64,000 nucleotides of DNA. It comes from Gemmatimonadota bacterium (GTDB taxonomy: Bacteria > Gemmatimonadota > Gemmatimonadetes > Gemmatimonadales > GWC2-71-9). Below the pieces are notes generated by a model. That model was not told where the DNA came from, made no database searches, and saw nothing but the letters and a program-made list of their open reading frames with translations. How positions within the stretch are numbered: position 1 is the stretch's first letter; every line of letters starts with the position of its first letter. Positions 1-7,932 of this stretch are shown piece by piece. A program made the translations under genes and the position numbers. The DNA lies in NCBI GenBank assembly GCA_009692185.1, contig SHZT01000002.1:221455-285454 (forward strand). Reading direction: 5' to 3'.

Positions 1-461
1 GCCGGGTCCAGGAACGTGCCTCGCTCTGATTCCTTCCGCTGGTAGTAGCCCCGGTTCACAAGGAACTCATTCCGCGTGGCTTCCACGCGGAGCGGCGCCA
101 GCTTCACCGGAATCGGCGGTAGCCGGACAGACACCGTCATCTCCGCACCCTTCCCGAGCGTCAGTTCGCCCGAGAGCGCCGTGCGATACCCGATTCGTCT
201 GAGCTGAAGCCGGTAGTTGCCGGAATCCGGCGCGGTCACGGAGAACCGTCCGCTGTCGTCGCCCACTGCCCGGCCGATGACACTGTCTACCGAATCGACC
301 AGCTCCGCGGTGACTGCGGTAAGCGGGCGCGTGGTCGCAGAATCAACGACCGTGCCCCGAACCGTCTGGGCGCCGAGTGACGGACAGATGGTGACGGCGA
401 GGAATGTCGCGGCGAGCGCGAGTCGGGCTAATGTTTTGTCCAGATGACAATCACGCCGCAC
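1..461 (-). CDS. Secreted carboxypeptidase-regulatory-like protein, C-terminus cut by window edge
   Basis: Read on the minus strand from a GTG at 461. The visible product begins MRRDCHLDKTLARLALAATF, a basic n-region and hydrophobic core ending at LGAQ, so it looks like a signal peptide. A carboxypeptidase-regulatory-like (Ig-fold) domain follows, with the hallmarks TVRGTVVDS, DDSGRFSV and RRIGYRT. After it comes GYYQRKESERGTFLDP, which matches the plug-like start of the upstream neighbour. The two genes overlap by 34 nt and are clearly tandem paralogs. The start is uncertain because a CTG a few codons further in is also possible. No stop is reached before the window edge, so it is unknown whether a beta-barrel follows. 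The role is inferred to be at the cell envelope; the substrate is unknown. Confidence 0.7.
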   Translation of the reverse strand, partial: MRRDCHLDKTLARLALAATFLAVTICPSLGAQTVRGTVVDSATTRPLTAVTAELVDSVDSVIGRAVGDDSGRFSVTAPDSGNYRLQLRRIGYRTALSGELTLGKGAEMTVSVRLPPIPVKLAPLRVEATRNEFLVNRGYYQRKESERGTFLDP

Positions 462-1201
462 GGCGTCTCCATGCCACCGTATTCGAGCGGGACTCGCGCG
501 GGCCCGATGAACACTTCCGCCGCCAGGACATCGGTGGGCAAGAGCGACACGAGCGCGTCCTGCCCGACCGGCACCCCGTCAACGTAGATCCGCGGTAGCT
601 GCGACCGTTGCGCCTGCGTCCCGCTTCTCCCCCGGGCACAGCTGCGGAGGAGCGGGAAGGGGACACCGCCGCTCTCCTCGGTCACGGCTGACTGGACGCC
701 GGGGACATGGGCCAGCAGGTCCACCACGAGTCGCGACCTGGGCGCGAGTCGCTGAACAGCCGCCGGATCGAGGAAGCGCCCGCCCCCGTCGGCCATTCGG
801 TCGTAGAAGCCATGGCCCTTGAGATAGGGGTCCGGGGTAGTCGCCGTCACGGCCACGGGAGCCAGGCCGACGGCGGCCAGGGCGATCGGGAGGTTCATCT
901 CCCCGCGGAAATTGAGAACCATGGGGGACTCGAACGACCGGTAACCCAGGCGCTGTGCCCGGAGCACGTAGGTCCCCGGGCCCGGCGTGGTCAACAGGAA
1001 CTTCCCCGCGGAATCGGTCAACGCGCGGACGGCGACCTGGGTGTCCGCAACCACGAGCTCCACGGACACGGAAGCCAGGGGCTGCCCGGTCCTCGAATCC
1101 GACACGCTGCCACGAACGGTCTGTGCGGTGAGGGGCGAGGCGGCTATTGCGGCCAACAGGGTTGCAGCCGCCGGGACCGATAGGCCCTTGATCAGCTGCA
1201 T
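428..1201 (-). CDS. Secreted regulatory-like domain plus TonB-plug-like protein without a barrel
   Basis: 257 aa. Residues 1-26 form a signal peptide (cleavage near LTAQ). Residues about 27-110 are a carboxypeptidase-regulatory-like domain (QTVRGSVSD, DSAGKFLL, AQRLGYRSF). Residues about 125-257 resemble the plug of TonB-dependent receptors: a DLLAHVPGVQ segment, then IYVDGVPVG, then a final EVFIGPARVPLEYGG...CGVIVIWTKH that corresponds to the plug end (GVINIITK in classical receptors). The protein stops there, so no 22-strand barrel is encoded. The ATG is preceded by GGAGG six bases away, which settles the start. It lies 31 nt downstream of map on the same strand and may be read through from the spc operon. 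Function unknown; an envelope-associated binding role is inferred. Confidence 0.8.
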   Translation of the reverse strand: MQLIKGLSVPAAATLLAAIAASPLTAQTVRGSVSDSRTGQPLASVSVELVVADTQVAVRALTDSAGKFLLTTPGPGTYVLRAQRLGYRSFESPMVLNFRGEMNLPIALAAVGLAPVAVTATTPDPYLKGHGFYDRMADGGGRFLDPAAVQRLAPRSRLVVDLLAHVPGVQSAVTEESGGVPFPLLRSCARGRSGTQAQRSQLPRIYVDGVPVGQDALVSLLPTDVLAAEVFIGPARVPLEYGGMETPCGVIVIWTKH

Positions 1202-1232
1202 CTGCAGCCTCCTGACGGACGACTACTGGGCG

Positions 1233-2003
1233 CTAGGCGGAGACCGGCGCGTGCACAGCGGTAAGGATCCGGGGCCCATCAGGCTGGATTGCCACGGTGT
1301 GCTCGAAATGGGCCGAGAGCGTGCCGTCTACCGTGACGACGGTCCATTTGTCGTCCAGGGTGCGGATGTCCGGCTTCCCAACGTTCACCATGGGCTCGAT
1401 CGCGATCGTCATGCCGGCCACCAGGCGCGGGCCGCGCTTGGGCTTCCCGAAGTTGGGGACCTGCGGCTCCTCGTGGAAGCTGGTGCCGATGCCGTGCCCG
1501 ACGAGCTCGCGCACGACGCTGAACCCACCGGCTTCGGCCACGCGTTGCACCGCGTGACCAATGTCGCCCACGTGGTTTCCCAGCTGGGCCGCGCGAATCC
1601 CGGCATCCAGAGCATCGCGGGTGACGCGCAGGAGCCGCTCGGCCGCCTCGCTCACCTCGCCCACCGGGACCGTGATCGCGGAATCTCCGTGCAGTCCCTC
1701 AACGCACACGCCGCAATCCACACTCACGATGTCGCCATCCTTGAGCACGCGGCGGGCGGACGGAATGCCGTGCACGATTTCGTCGTTGATGGAGGTGCAG
1801 AGCGAGGCGGGAAAGTCGTAGAGCCCCTTGAATGACGGCCTGGCGCCCGGGTGACTGCGAATAAACTCCTCGGCCAGCTCGTCGAGCTGGGCGGTGCTGA
1901 CGCCGGGAACGGCCCGCGCGCCGACCAGGGCGAGCGTCTCACCGACGATCCGCCCCGCCTCGGCCATGCTCTCGATTTCGCGCGCCGACTTGATCGTGAT
2001 CAT
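1233..2003 (-). CDS. map: Methionine aminopeptidase, type I
   Basis: 256 aa. It removes the initiator Met from nascent proteins in the cytosol with a dinuclear metal centre. Metal-ligand motifs are visible: VSVDCGVCVEG and HGDSAITV (Asp ligands), ELVGHGIGTSFHEEP (His), IAIEPMV (Glu) and HFEHTVAI (Glu/His). The length is that of the short bacterial type Ia enzyme, with no N-terminal zinc-finger extension. The start ATG at 2003 overlaps the adk stop as ATGA, which argues for translational coupling and against the longer open frame upstream. It is the last gene of the str-S10-spc block here; infA, which commonly follows map, is missing. Confidence 0.97.
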   Translation of the reverse strand: MITIKSAREIESMAEAGRIVGETLALVGARAVPGVSTAQLDELAEEFIRSHPGARPSFKGLYDFPASLCTSINDEIVHGIPSARRVLKDGDIVSVDCGVCVEGLHGDSAITVPVGEVSEAAERLLRVTRDALDAGIRAAQLGNHVGDIGHAVQRVAEAGGFSVVRELVGHGIGTSFHEEPQVPNFGKPKRGPRLVAGMTIAIEPMVNVGKPDIRTLDDKWTVVTVDGTLSAHFEHTVAIQPDGPRILTAVHAPVSA

Positions 2004-2563
2004 AGCCCCAGTGCCTTCCGGACCGCGCGGGCGATTTCCTCGACCGTGCCCATGCCCGCCACTTCCTTCAACTTGCCGCGCTCCCGGTAATACGCAATAA
2101 GGGGAGCGGTTTGTTCCCGATACACCTTGAGACGAAGGTTGAAGGCGTCGGGCTTGTCGTCGGCCCGGCCCTCGGCGGCAGCCCGGCCCTGCATGCGCGT
2201 GACCAACTCGGCATCCGGGACCTCCAGCGAAAGCACCGCATCCACCTGGGTGCCGCGCTTCGCGAGCAGATCGCCGACGGCATCGGCCTGGGCGGTCGTG
2301 CGGGGGAACCCGTCCATAAGGATGCCCTTTCCGGCCTCGGGGCGCGCGAGCACCTCCGAGATGAGGCCCAGGATCACCTCGTCGGGCACCAGGAGCCCCT
2401 TGTCCATGAACCCCGTGGCCGTAACACCCAGCGGCGTGCCGTCCTTGACGGCGGCGCGGAGCAGGTCGCCCGTGGATACACGCGGGGCGCCCAGCTCCTT
2501 CGCGAGCAGGGCGCCCTGGGTTCCTTTGCCGCAACCGGGTGGACCGAGCAGGATGACGTTCAT
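2000..2563 (-). CDS. adk: Adenylate kinase, short form
   Basis: 187 aa. It catalyses AMP + ATP = 2 ADP in the cytosol. The P-loop GPPGCGKGT is at residues 7-15, the NMP-binding region has STGDLLR, and DGFPRTTAQA is the conserved core motif. The LID segment is short (RMQGRAAAEGRADD) and lacks the four-Cys zinc site and the roughly 27-residue insertion of the 214-aa long form, so this is a short-LID enzyme. The start at MNVILLGPP is chosen over upstream in-frame sequence because that upstream stretch is low-complexity palindrome, not protein-like. It lies between secY and map in conserved spc order. Confidence 0.97.
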   Translation of the reverse strand: MNVILLGPPGCGKGTQGALLAKELGAPRVSTGDLLRAAVKDGTPLGVTATGFMDKGLLVPDEVILGLISEVLARPEAGKGILMDGFPRTTAQADAVGDLLAKRGTQVDAVLSLEVPDAELVTRMQGRAAAEGRADDKPDAFNLRLKVYREQTAPLIAYYRERGKLKEVAGMGTVEEIARAVRKALGL

Positions 2564-2572
2564 GGCGAGTCG

Positions 2573-2645
2573 CGGTGGTCGGTCGTCGGCGTTCGGTGGT
2601 CGGGGACGCGGGGGCCGAAGACCGACCCCCGACAACCGACAACCG
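2573..2645 (-). repeat. Imperfect palindrome after secY (GTCGG-type)
   Basis: About 73 bp between secY and adk. The outer arms are CGGTGGTCGGTCGTCGG (2573-2589) and the near-complement of that sequence at 2629-2645, matching 15 of 17. Extended inward, about 25 of 31 positions pair. On the mRNA strand the 5' arm is G/T-rich and starts 2 nt after the secY stop. An inner CGGGGG/CCCCCG hairpin sits near the centre. The unit GTCGG recurs through both arms. There is no T-tract, so it is not a standard terminator. It has the same architecture as the elements at 16984 and 35256 but a different sequence. Confidence 0.8.
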
Positions 2646-2647
2646 CC

Positions 2648-3961
2648 TTACATGAACCGTCTACGTCCACGGAACTTGATCCGGCCCTTCTTCATGAAGT
2701 CGTCGTAGTGCCTGAGGTGCAGGTGCTGCTGGACCTGGACAATCGTGTCGAGGCCCACGCCCACCACGATCAACAGGGCCGTGCCGCCGAAATAGAAGGG
2801 GACGTTGAACGCGTTCAGCACGAAGAACGGCAACAGCGCCACGATGCAGAGGAAGAGCGCGCCCGGGAGGGTCACCCGCGTCAGCACTTCGTCGATGTAG
2901 TCGGCCGTTGAGGCGCCGGGCTTCACGCCCGGAATAAACCCGCCCTGTTTCTTCAGGTTCTCCGCCAGGTCCACCGGGTTGAAAATGATGGACGTGTAGA
3001 AATACGTGAAGAACACGATGAGCGCCGCGTACGTGAAGTAGTACAAGCCCGTGCCGGGCTGGAAGTACTCGGCCATGTTCTTGACCGCCTGTATGCTGCT
3101 GAAGGTCGCCAGCGTGCCGGGCACGATGATGATGGACTGGGCGAAAATGATGGGCATCACGCCGGACGAGTTGATCCGGATCGGGATGAACGTCTTCTGC
3201 CCTTCGCGGATACGCCCGCGGCCCATGACCTTTCGCGGTATCTGGATGGGTATTCGCCGGGCCGCCACGGTGATCGCCACCACGCCCGCCACGACCCCCA
3301 CCATGACCGTCAGCAGAACGAGCAGCGACAGCAGGTTGATCACCCCGGTGTTCCAGAACTCGATCGTCTTGCCGATACCCGGCCACATGCCCTGCATGAT
3401 CGAGAAGAAGATCAGCAGGCTCATGCCGTTCCCGATGCCGCGCTCGGTGATCTGCTCGCCCAGCCACATCACGAAGACGGCACCGGTCGTCAGGGTCAGG
3501 ATCGTGACGATCCGGAACGCCCACCCCGGGTTCGTCACCGCGCCCTGGAGCGACTCGGTGAAAATGGCGAAGCCGTACGCTTGGAATATCGCGAGGACCA
3601 CGGTGAGGTACCGGGTCCACTGGGTGATCTTTTTCCGGCCCTCTTCTTCCTTCTGCATCTTGTCGATAGTCGGGAAGACGGCGCCGCCCAGCTGGAACAT
3701 GATCGAGGCGGAGATGTAGGGCATGATGCCCAGGGCCAGCACCGTGGCGCGCGACAGCCCGCCGCCCACGAAGAGGTCGTACGCGCCGAACAGGGTCTGG
3801 GCGCCCTGGTTCCGCACGAAGTCCGCGAGGACCTGGATGTTGACCCACGGGGTGGCGATGTGAGCACCCGCCCGGTACACGAGCAGGCAGATGAACGTGA
3901 AGATGATCTTCTCTTTGAGCTCTGGGACTCGAAAGAGATTCGGAAACCGGGGAGCCGTCAT
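2648..3961 (-). CDS. secY: Protein translocase subunit SecY
   Basis: 437 aa, the usual SecY length. It forms the protein-conducting channel of the inner membrane with SecE (encoded at 35886) and works with SecA. The N-terminus reads LFRVPELKEKIIFTF, as in the family. About ten hydrophobic segments are visible, as are the conserved GIGNGMSLLIF region and the cytoplasmic loop with KVMGRGR. The C-terminal tail is basic (KKGRIKFRGRRRFM) and would sit near the ribosome. The start abuts the rplO stop with no gap. An unusual long palindrome follows the stop and separates secY from adk. Confidence 0.98.
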   Translation of the reverse strand: MTAPRFPNLFRVPELKEKIIFTFICLLVYRAGAHIATPWVNIQVLADFVRNQGAQTLFGAYDLFVGGGLSRATVLALGIMPYISASIMFQLGGAVFPTIDKMQKEEEGRKKITQWTRYLTVVLAIFQAYGFAIFTESLQGAVTNPGWAFRIVTILTLTTGAVFVMWLGEQITERGIGNGMSLLIFFSIMQGMWPGIGKTIEFWNTGVINLLSLLVLLTVMVGVVAGVVAITVAARRIPIQIPRKVMGRGRIREGQKTFIPIRINSSGVMPIIFAQSIIIVPGTLATFSSIQAVKNMAEYFQPGTGLYYFTYAALIVFFTYFYTSIIFNPVDLAENLKKQGGFIPGVKPGASTADYIDEVLTRVTLPGALFLCIVALLPFFVLNAFNVPFYFGGTALLIVVGVGLDTIVQVQQHLHLRHYDDFMKKGRIKFRGRRRFM

Positions 3962-4411
3962 TTAGCCCTCGACGCGCCCACCCGCTGCTTCGATCTTCTG
4001 CCGCGCGCTGGCGGAAATGCCGCACCCGCGCACCACGTAGGCCTTGGCCACGTCACCCGTGCCAAGGATCTTGACCGGCCGTTCCGGGTGGGCCACCAGG
4101 CCGCACTCGACCAGCGACGCCGGCGACACCTCTTCCCCCTTCACGGCGGTCAGGTCGCGCACGTTTACGACCTGCGCCTCGACCTTGAACGGATTGATGA
4201 ACCCGCGCTTGGGGATGCGCCGGATGAGCGGCATCTGGCCGCCCTCGAAGCCCGGGCGCACGTTGCCGCTTTTCCGCGCGCGCTGGCCCTTCTGTCCGCG
4301 GCCGGCGGTCTTGCCGAGGCCGGAGCCCTGCCCACGGCCCTTCCGCTTGGGCGTGGACGTCGCGCCCCGCGGCTTCGCCAGGTTGTGCAGGCCGAGTGAT
4401 TCCTTCGCCAT
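3962..4411 (-). CDS. rplO: 50S ribosomal protein L15
   Basis: 149 aa, the usual length. It is a late-assembling protein of the large subunit. The family N-terminus is clear: a Gly/Arg-rich extended region with RKGRGQGSGLGKTAGRGQKG, followed by GFEGGQMPL and the globular C-terminal domain with KVLGTGD-like sequence (VKILGTGDVAKAY). It lies between rpmD and secY with zero spacing on both sides, so the three are very likely co-translated. Confidence 0.98.
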   Translation of the reverse strand: MAKESLGLHNLAKPRGATSTPKRKGRGQGSGLGKTAGRGQKGQRARKSGNVRPGFEGGQMPLIRRIPKRGFINPFKVEAQVVNVRDLTAVKGEEVSPASLVECGLVAHPERPVKILGTGDVAKAYVVRGCGISASARQKIEAAGGRVEG

Positions 4412-4735
4412 TTACGCCCTCACCGGCGTGATGGTCACCAGGTGTCGCACCTTGGTGAGCATGCCGCGAATGGATGGATTGTCCCGCACCGTGATTTCCA
4501 TCTGGTGGTGCCGGAGGCCCAGCGCGATGAGCGTCCGGCGGTAGGTCTCCGCGTGGCCGATTCCCGAGCGTACCTGCTTGACGCGGAGTTCCGCGCCTTC
4601 CGGGGCCTTGGCCGCCTTCTTTGGCGCCTTCGCCGGCTTCTTGGCGGCGACCGGCTTCTTCGCCGCGGCTTTCTTGGCGGCGACCGGCTTCTTCGCCGCG
4701 GCTTTCTTGGCGGCGGCGGCCGTCTTCTTAGGCAC
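4412..4735 (-). CDS. rpmD: 50S ribosomal protein L30 with Lys/Ala-rich N-terminal extension
   Basis: 107 aa; bacterial L30 is normally about 60. The L30 core starts near residue 49 ([12 protein letters not shown], then [10 protein letters not shown] and [10 protein letters not shown]). The first 48 residues are Lys/Ala/Pro repeats such as [11 protein letters not shown], resembling histone H1 or HU-tail repeats. Part of this is encoded by two perfect 33-nt tandem copies (4643-4708). The start overlaps the last 8 nt of rpsE. No internal Met is present at the core start, so the extension appears to be translated. Its role is unknown; contact with rRNA is inferred from the charge. Confidence 0.93.
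   Translation of the reverse strand: MPKKTAAAAKKAAAKKPVAAKKAAAKKPVAAKKPAKAPKKAAKAPEGAELRVKQVRSGIGHAETYRRTLIALGLRHHQMEITVRDNPSIRGMLTKVRHLVTITPVRA
4643..4708 (-). repeat. 33-bp perfect tandem duplication inside rpmD
   Basis: Two identical 33-bp units (4643-4675 and 4676-4708) are followed by the start of a third. Each encodes 11 residues of the Ala/Lys-rich tail. Because 33 is a multiple of three, copy-number change by slippage would leave L30 in frame and alter only tail length. Confidence 0.9.
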
Positions 4736-5303
4736 GCGTCGTCTCCTGCCGCTGGCGGGGACGGTAGCCGACGTCGGCCACTTCCATGCCGCGCTCGCGG
4801 GCGATTTGCGCCACCGTCACGAGGTGCTGCAAGCCGTCGATCGTGGCCCACACCATGTTGTGCGGGTTGGTGGACCCCAGGGACTTGGTCAGGATATCGG
4901 TAATGCCCGCGCACTCGAGCACCGCGCGCACCGGGCCACCGGCGATGACGCCGGTCCCGGACGTGGCCGGCTTGAGCAGGACGCGCCCCGCCCCGTGTTC
5001 CCCGATGATCTCGTGGGGAACGGTCGTGCCTTCACGGGGAATGCGCATCATGGAGCGCTTGGCCGCTTCCACGGCCTTCCGCACCGCTTCCGAGACTTCG
5101 TTGGCCTTGCCGGTCGCCACCCCAACGTTGCCGTTCCGGTCACCGACCGCCACGAGCGCGTTGAAGGAGAACCGCCGGCCGCCCTTCACGACCTTCGCCA
5201 CGCGATTGATGGCGATGACGTTCTCGAGCATTTCGGAGTCACGGTCCCGATCGCCGCGGTCGCGGCGCTCGCGCCGCGGCCCACGCTGTTCTCTTTCAGC
5301 CAT
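4728..5303 (-). CDS. rpsE: 30S ribosomal protein S5
   Basis: 191 aa. It is a small-subunit protein near the decoding centre and mRNA entry channel. The double-stranded-RNA-binding-like N-terminal domain carries [15 protein letters not shown] and [13 protein letters not shown]. The C-terminal domain carries [18 protein letters not shown] and SLGSTNPHN. The first about 24 residues are very Arg/Asp/Glu-rich ([13 protein letters not shown]), longer and more charged than in E. coli. Its stop overlaps the start of rpmD, and rplR lies 3 nt upstream. Confidence 0.98.
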   Translation of the reverse strand: MAEREQRGPRRERRDRGDRDRDSEMLENVIAINRVAKVVKGGRRFSFNALVAVGDRNGNVGVATGKANEVSEAVRKAVEAAKRSMMRIPREGTTVPHEIIGEHGAGRVLLKPATSGTGVIAGGPVRAVLECAGITDILTKSLGSTNPHNMVWATIDGLQHLVTVAQIARERGMEVADVGYRPRQRQETTRA

Positions 5304-5306
5304 GCC

Positions 5307-5678
5307 TTAAAGCTCCAGTCCGCCTTCGCGCGCGCCGTCGGCAACCGCCTTGACGCGCCCGTGGTACATGTAGCCTGCGCGATCGAATACGACCTTCTTG
5401 ATTCCGCGTTCCTTTGCGAGGTGCGCGATGTGCTTCCCGACCGCGTGCGCGGCGCCGACCTTGCCCGGCTTCTCCCGCTTCACGCCTTCGGTGGTTTCCG
5501 TGACGCCCATGAGCGTCTTGTGCTGGTCGTCGTCTACCAGCTGGGCGTAGATGTGCTTGAGCGACCGGAAAATGACCAGCCGTGGCCGTTCGGCCGAGCC
5601 GTTTACCTTCTTGCGGACCCGGAGGTGACGGCGCCGGCGCATTTCGACCCGGGTCGAGGGTTTCCGGACGATCCTCAT
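5307..5678 (-). CDS. rplR: 50S ribosomal protein L18
   Basis: 123 aa, normal length. It binds 5S rRNA together with L5 and L25-type proteins. The basic N-terminus ([14 protein letters not shown]) and the family motifs [16 protein letters not shown] and [20 protein letters not shown] are visible. The start ATG overlaps the rplF stop as ATGA, so translation is probably coupled. Confidence 0.98.
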   Translation of the reverse strand: MRIVRKPSTRVEMRRRRHLRVRKKVNGSAERPRLVIFRSLKHIYAQLVDDDQHKTLMGVTETTEGVKREKPGKVGAAHAVGKHIAHLAKERGIKKVVFDRAGYMYHGRVKAVADGAREGGLEL

Positions 5679-6226
5679 GCGCTCTTCGCTCCCGTGGCAG
5701 TCTTGCCAGCCTTGCGACGGACCTGTTCGCCCTGGTACCGGATGCCCTTCCCCTTGTACGGCTCGGGGGGACGGATCTTCCGGATCTCGGACGCCACCTG
5801 CCCGACCAGTTCCTTGTCCGTGCCTTCAACCTTCACCAGGACATTGTTCTCGACCGACAGCTTGATGCCGGCGGGCGCGGGGTAGTCCACCGTGTGGGAG
5901 AACCCCACGGTGAGCCGCACCCCTGGCGGCTTGAGCTCGGCCTTGTAGCCAACGCCCTGGATTTCGAGCACCCGCGTGTACCCGACGCTCACCCCTTCGA
6001 TCATGTTTTTGAGCAGTGCCCGCGTGAGCCCGTGCAGGGCCTTGTGCCGGCTCTCGTCGGACGGGCGCGTGACCAGCAGGTTGGTCCCGTCGAGCTTCAC
6101 GCCGATCTCGGAATGCACGACCCGGGACAGCTCGCCCTTCGGTCCCTTCACGTTGACTGTCTGGCCATTCACCGTGCCGATGACGCCCTTCGGCAGGGGC
6201 AGCGGTCGTTTACCAATGCGCGACAT
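5675..6226 (-). CDS. rplF: 50S ribosomal protein L6
   Basis: 183 aa, normal length. L6 lies at the base of the L7/L12 stalk near the factor-binding site. It begins [15 protein letters not shown] and shows the two-domain repeat, with the C-terminal signature [23 protein letters not shown]. It lies 12 nt downstream of rpsH and overlaps rplR by 4 nt. Confidence 0.98.
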   Translation of the reverse strand: MSRIGKRPLPLPKGVIGTVNGQTVNVKGPKGELSRVVHSEIGVKLDGTNLLVTRPSDESRHKALHGLTRALLKNMIEGVSVGYTRVLEIQGVGYKAELKPPGVRLTVGFSHTVDYPAPAGIKLSVENNVLVKVEGTDKELVGQVASEIRKIRPPEPYKGKGIRYQGEQVRRKAGKTATGAKSA

Positions 6227-6238
6227 GGTTCCTCGCCC

Positions 6239-6628
6239 CTACCAGAGCACGGCGATCAACTCGCCGCCCAGGCGCGCTCGTCGCGCGTCACGATCAGACA
6301 TCAGGCCCTGCGGCGTGGACAGGATCGCCATGCCGAGGCCGTTCTTGACCCGCGGAATTTCCCGGGACTTCACGTACCGCCGGAGGCCGGGCGTAGACAC
6401 CCGCTTGAGTTCCCGGATCACGGAATTGTCCCCGTGATACTTCAGGTACAGGCGCAGCAGCCCGTGCTGGCCGTCGTCCAGGACCTTGTAGTCCTGGATG
6501 TAGTGATTGTTCAACAACAGCTTGGCGATCTCGATCTTCAGCTTCGAGACCGGGATGTCCACCCGCCGGTGCCCCGCCTGGCAGGCGTTCCGGATACGGG
6601 TCAGGAGGTCCGCGACTGGATCTGTCAT
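6239..6628 (-). CDS. rpsH: 30S ribosomal protein S8
   Basis: 129 aa. It is a primary 16S rRNA binder and, in E. coli, the translational repressor of the spc operon; whether it regulates here is unknown. The start [15 protein letters not shown] is the family N-terminus and lies 1 nt after the rpsN stop, so the longer upstream open frame is rejected. The C-terminal rRNA-binding motif [26 protein letters not shown] matches the family, with the tail ending in W. Confidence 0.98.
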   Translation of the reverse strand: MTDPVADLLTRIRNACQAGHRRVDIPVSKLKIEIAKLLLNNHYIQDYKVLDDGQHGLLRLYLKYHGDNSVIRELKRVSTPGLRRYVKSREIPRVKNGLGMAILSTPQGLMSDRDARRARLGGELIAVLW

Positions 6629-6629
6629 A

Positions 6630-6815
6630 TCACCAGCTGGCCTTCCGGACGCCCGGGATCTCGCCACGCAGCGCGAGTTCGCGGAAGCAGATCCGGCACA
6701 TGCCGAACTTGCGGAGGAACGCTCGCGACCGGCCGCACCGTTGGCAACGGTTGTGCTTCCGCACACCGTACTTGGGCGTCCGCTTGGCCTTCTCGACTAG
6801 ACACTTTTTCGCCAT
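6630..6815 (-). CDS. rpsN: 30S ribosomal protein S14, zinc-binding type
   Basis: 61 aa. Cys24, Cys27, Cys40 and Cys43 form a C-X2-C-X12-C-X2-C zinc site (CQRC and CRIC), so this is the short zinc-containing (C+) form, not the roughly 100-aa C-minus form. It ends in the canonical [11 protein letters not shown]. It lies between rplE and rpsH in standard order, 16 nt after rplE. Confidence 0.98.
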   Translation of the reverse strand: MAKKCLVEKAKRTPKYGVRKHNRCQRCGRSRAFLRKFGMCRICFRELALRGEIPGVRKASW

Positions 6816-6831
6816 CCGGTCCCGCTCCTGG

Positions 6832-7545
6832 TTAGACCACGACCGGCGTCTCGCCGCGGAAGGGCATGCCCATCTCCCGCAGCAGCGCCATACCTACGTC
6901 GTCCCTGCCGGCCGACGTTACGAACGTGATGTCCATCCCGTGAATCGTCTCCACCTTGTCGTAGTCGATCTCGGGAAAGACCAGCTGTTCCTTGATTCCC
7001 ATGGTGTAGTTCCCCCGGCCATCGAACGACCGCGTGGGCAATCCGCGAAAATCGCGGAACCGCGGCACCGTCACGCTGATGAACCGGTCGAGGAACTCCC
7101 ACATCCGCGCCCCGCGCAACGTCACCGACGCGCCAATCGGCACGCCCGCGCGCAGGGAAAAGTTCGAAATGTCCTTCTTGGCCTTGTTCACCATCGGCTT
7201 CTGGCCTGTAATCGCCGCGAGCTCGTTGACCACAGCGTCCAGCACCTTGGCGTTCTTCGCCGCCGCTCCCGCGCCCACGTTCAGCACGATCTTCAGCAGG
7301 CGGGGCACTTGGTGCGGGTTCGTGAAGCCGAACTGGCGCGACAACTTCGCCTTGACTGTGCCCCGGTAATGCTCCCGGAGGCGCGGCTTTGGAAACGACC
7401 CTGTGTTCGGGTCCTCATCAATCGGCAGCGCCGCCGAGACCTTCTCAGCCTTGGACTTCCCCCGGGGCTTCTCGGTCTTTTCGACCTTCGGCTTGGGCGC
7501 TTCGGCCTTTTCGGCCTTGGGTTCTTTCTCTTTCGCGTCCGCCAT
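6832..7545 (-). CDS. rplE: 50S ribosomal protein L5 with charged N-terminal extension
   Basis: 237 aa; bacterial L5 is about 180. The L5 core begins near residue 54 ([20 protein letters not shown]) and contains KIVLNVGAG, the [18 protein letters not shown] loop, and the C-terminal [25 protein letters not shown]. Residues 1-53 are Lys/Glu/Pro/Ala-rich ([16 protein letters not shown]) and probably disordered. The long start lies 3 nt after the rplX stop, which supports it; no good internal ATG precedes the core. L5 contacts 5S rRNA and the P-site tRNA at the central protuberance. Confidence 0.95.
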   Translation of the reverse strand: MADAKEKEPKAEKAEAPKPKVEKTEKPRGKSKAEKVSAALPIDEDPNTGSFPKPRLREHYRGTVKAKLSRQFGFTNPHQVPRLLKIVLNVGAGAAAKNAKVLDAVVNELAAITGQKPMVNKAKKDISNFSLRAGVPIGASVTLRGARMWEFLDRFISVTVPRFRDFRGLPTRSFDGRGNYTMGIKEQLVFPEIDYDKVETIHGMDITFVTSAGRDDVGMALLREMGMPFRGETPVVV

Positions 7546-7548
7546 GCT

Positions 7549-7932
7549 TTATCGCGTCCTCGGGATGGGCTGTCCGGACTTGACCGCCAGCCGCTCCATG
7601 CTGCCGTCCTTGTTGACCCGCCGCCGGATCCGCGTCGGTTCACCCGACTTGGGGTCCAGCAGCATGACGTTCGACAGGTGGATCGGGGCGGGATACTCGA
7701 TGATCCCGCCTTCCGCCTGCGGCGTCGCCCGCTTGTGCTTCTTGATGATGTTGACGCCGTCCACCACGACCCGGTTCTTGCGCGGCAGGACCTTGAGCAC
7801 GGCGCCTTCCTTGCCCTTGCTGTCGCCCCGGATCACCCGGACCTTGTCGCCCTTGGTGATGTGCGTCTTGAACGCCCGCGCGATCGCCTCGGTGCGGCTG
7901 CGCCGCGACTTCTTGTAGACGAGCGGCTTCAC
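7549..7932 (-). CDS. rplX: 50S ribosomal protein L24
   Basis: 127 aa from a GTG start that abuts the rplN stop. It is an assembly initiator binding the 5' end of 23S rRNA. The KOW motif is seen in [23 protein letters not shown], followed by [20 protein letters not shown]. It is slightly longer than the usual 100-110 aa because of an N-terminal basic stretch ([16 protein letters not shown]). Confidence 0.97.
   Translation of the reverse strand: MKPLVYKKSRRSRTEAIARAFKTHITKGDKVRVIRGDSKGKEGAVLKVLPRKNRVVVDGVNIIKKHKRATPQAEGGIIEYPAPIHLSNVMLLDPKSGEPTRIRRRVNKDGSMERLAVKSGQPIPRTR

Noticed and set aside
2564-2647. Possible protein-coding N-terminal extension of adk through the GTCGG palindrome
   Set aside because: The extension would be RPPRPRPPNADDRPP-like low complexity, and the canonical Adk start MNVILLGPPG is present.
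2661-4025. Second long minus-strand frame overlapping secY
   Set aside because: SecY reads in the other frame with clear membrane segments; this one is Arg/Pro/His-rich shadow.
4602-4735. HU/histone-like gene in front of rpmD
   Set aside because: The Lys/Ala repeats are in frame with the L30 core and have no stop between, so they are an extension and not a separate gene.
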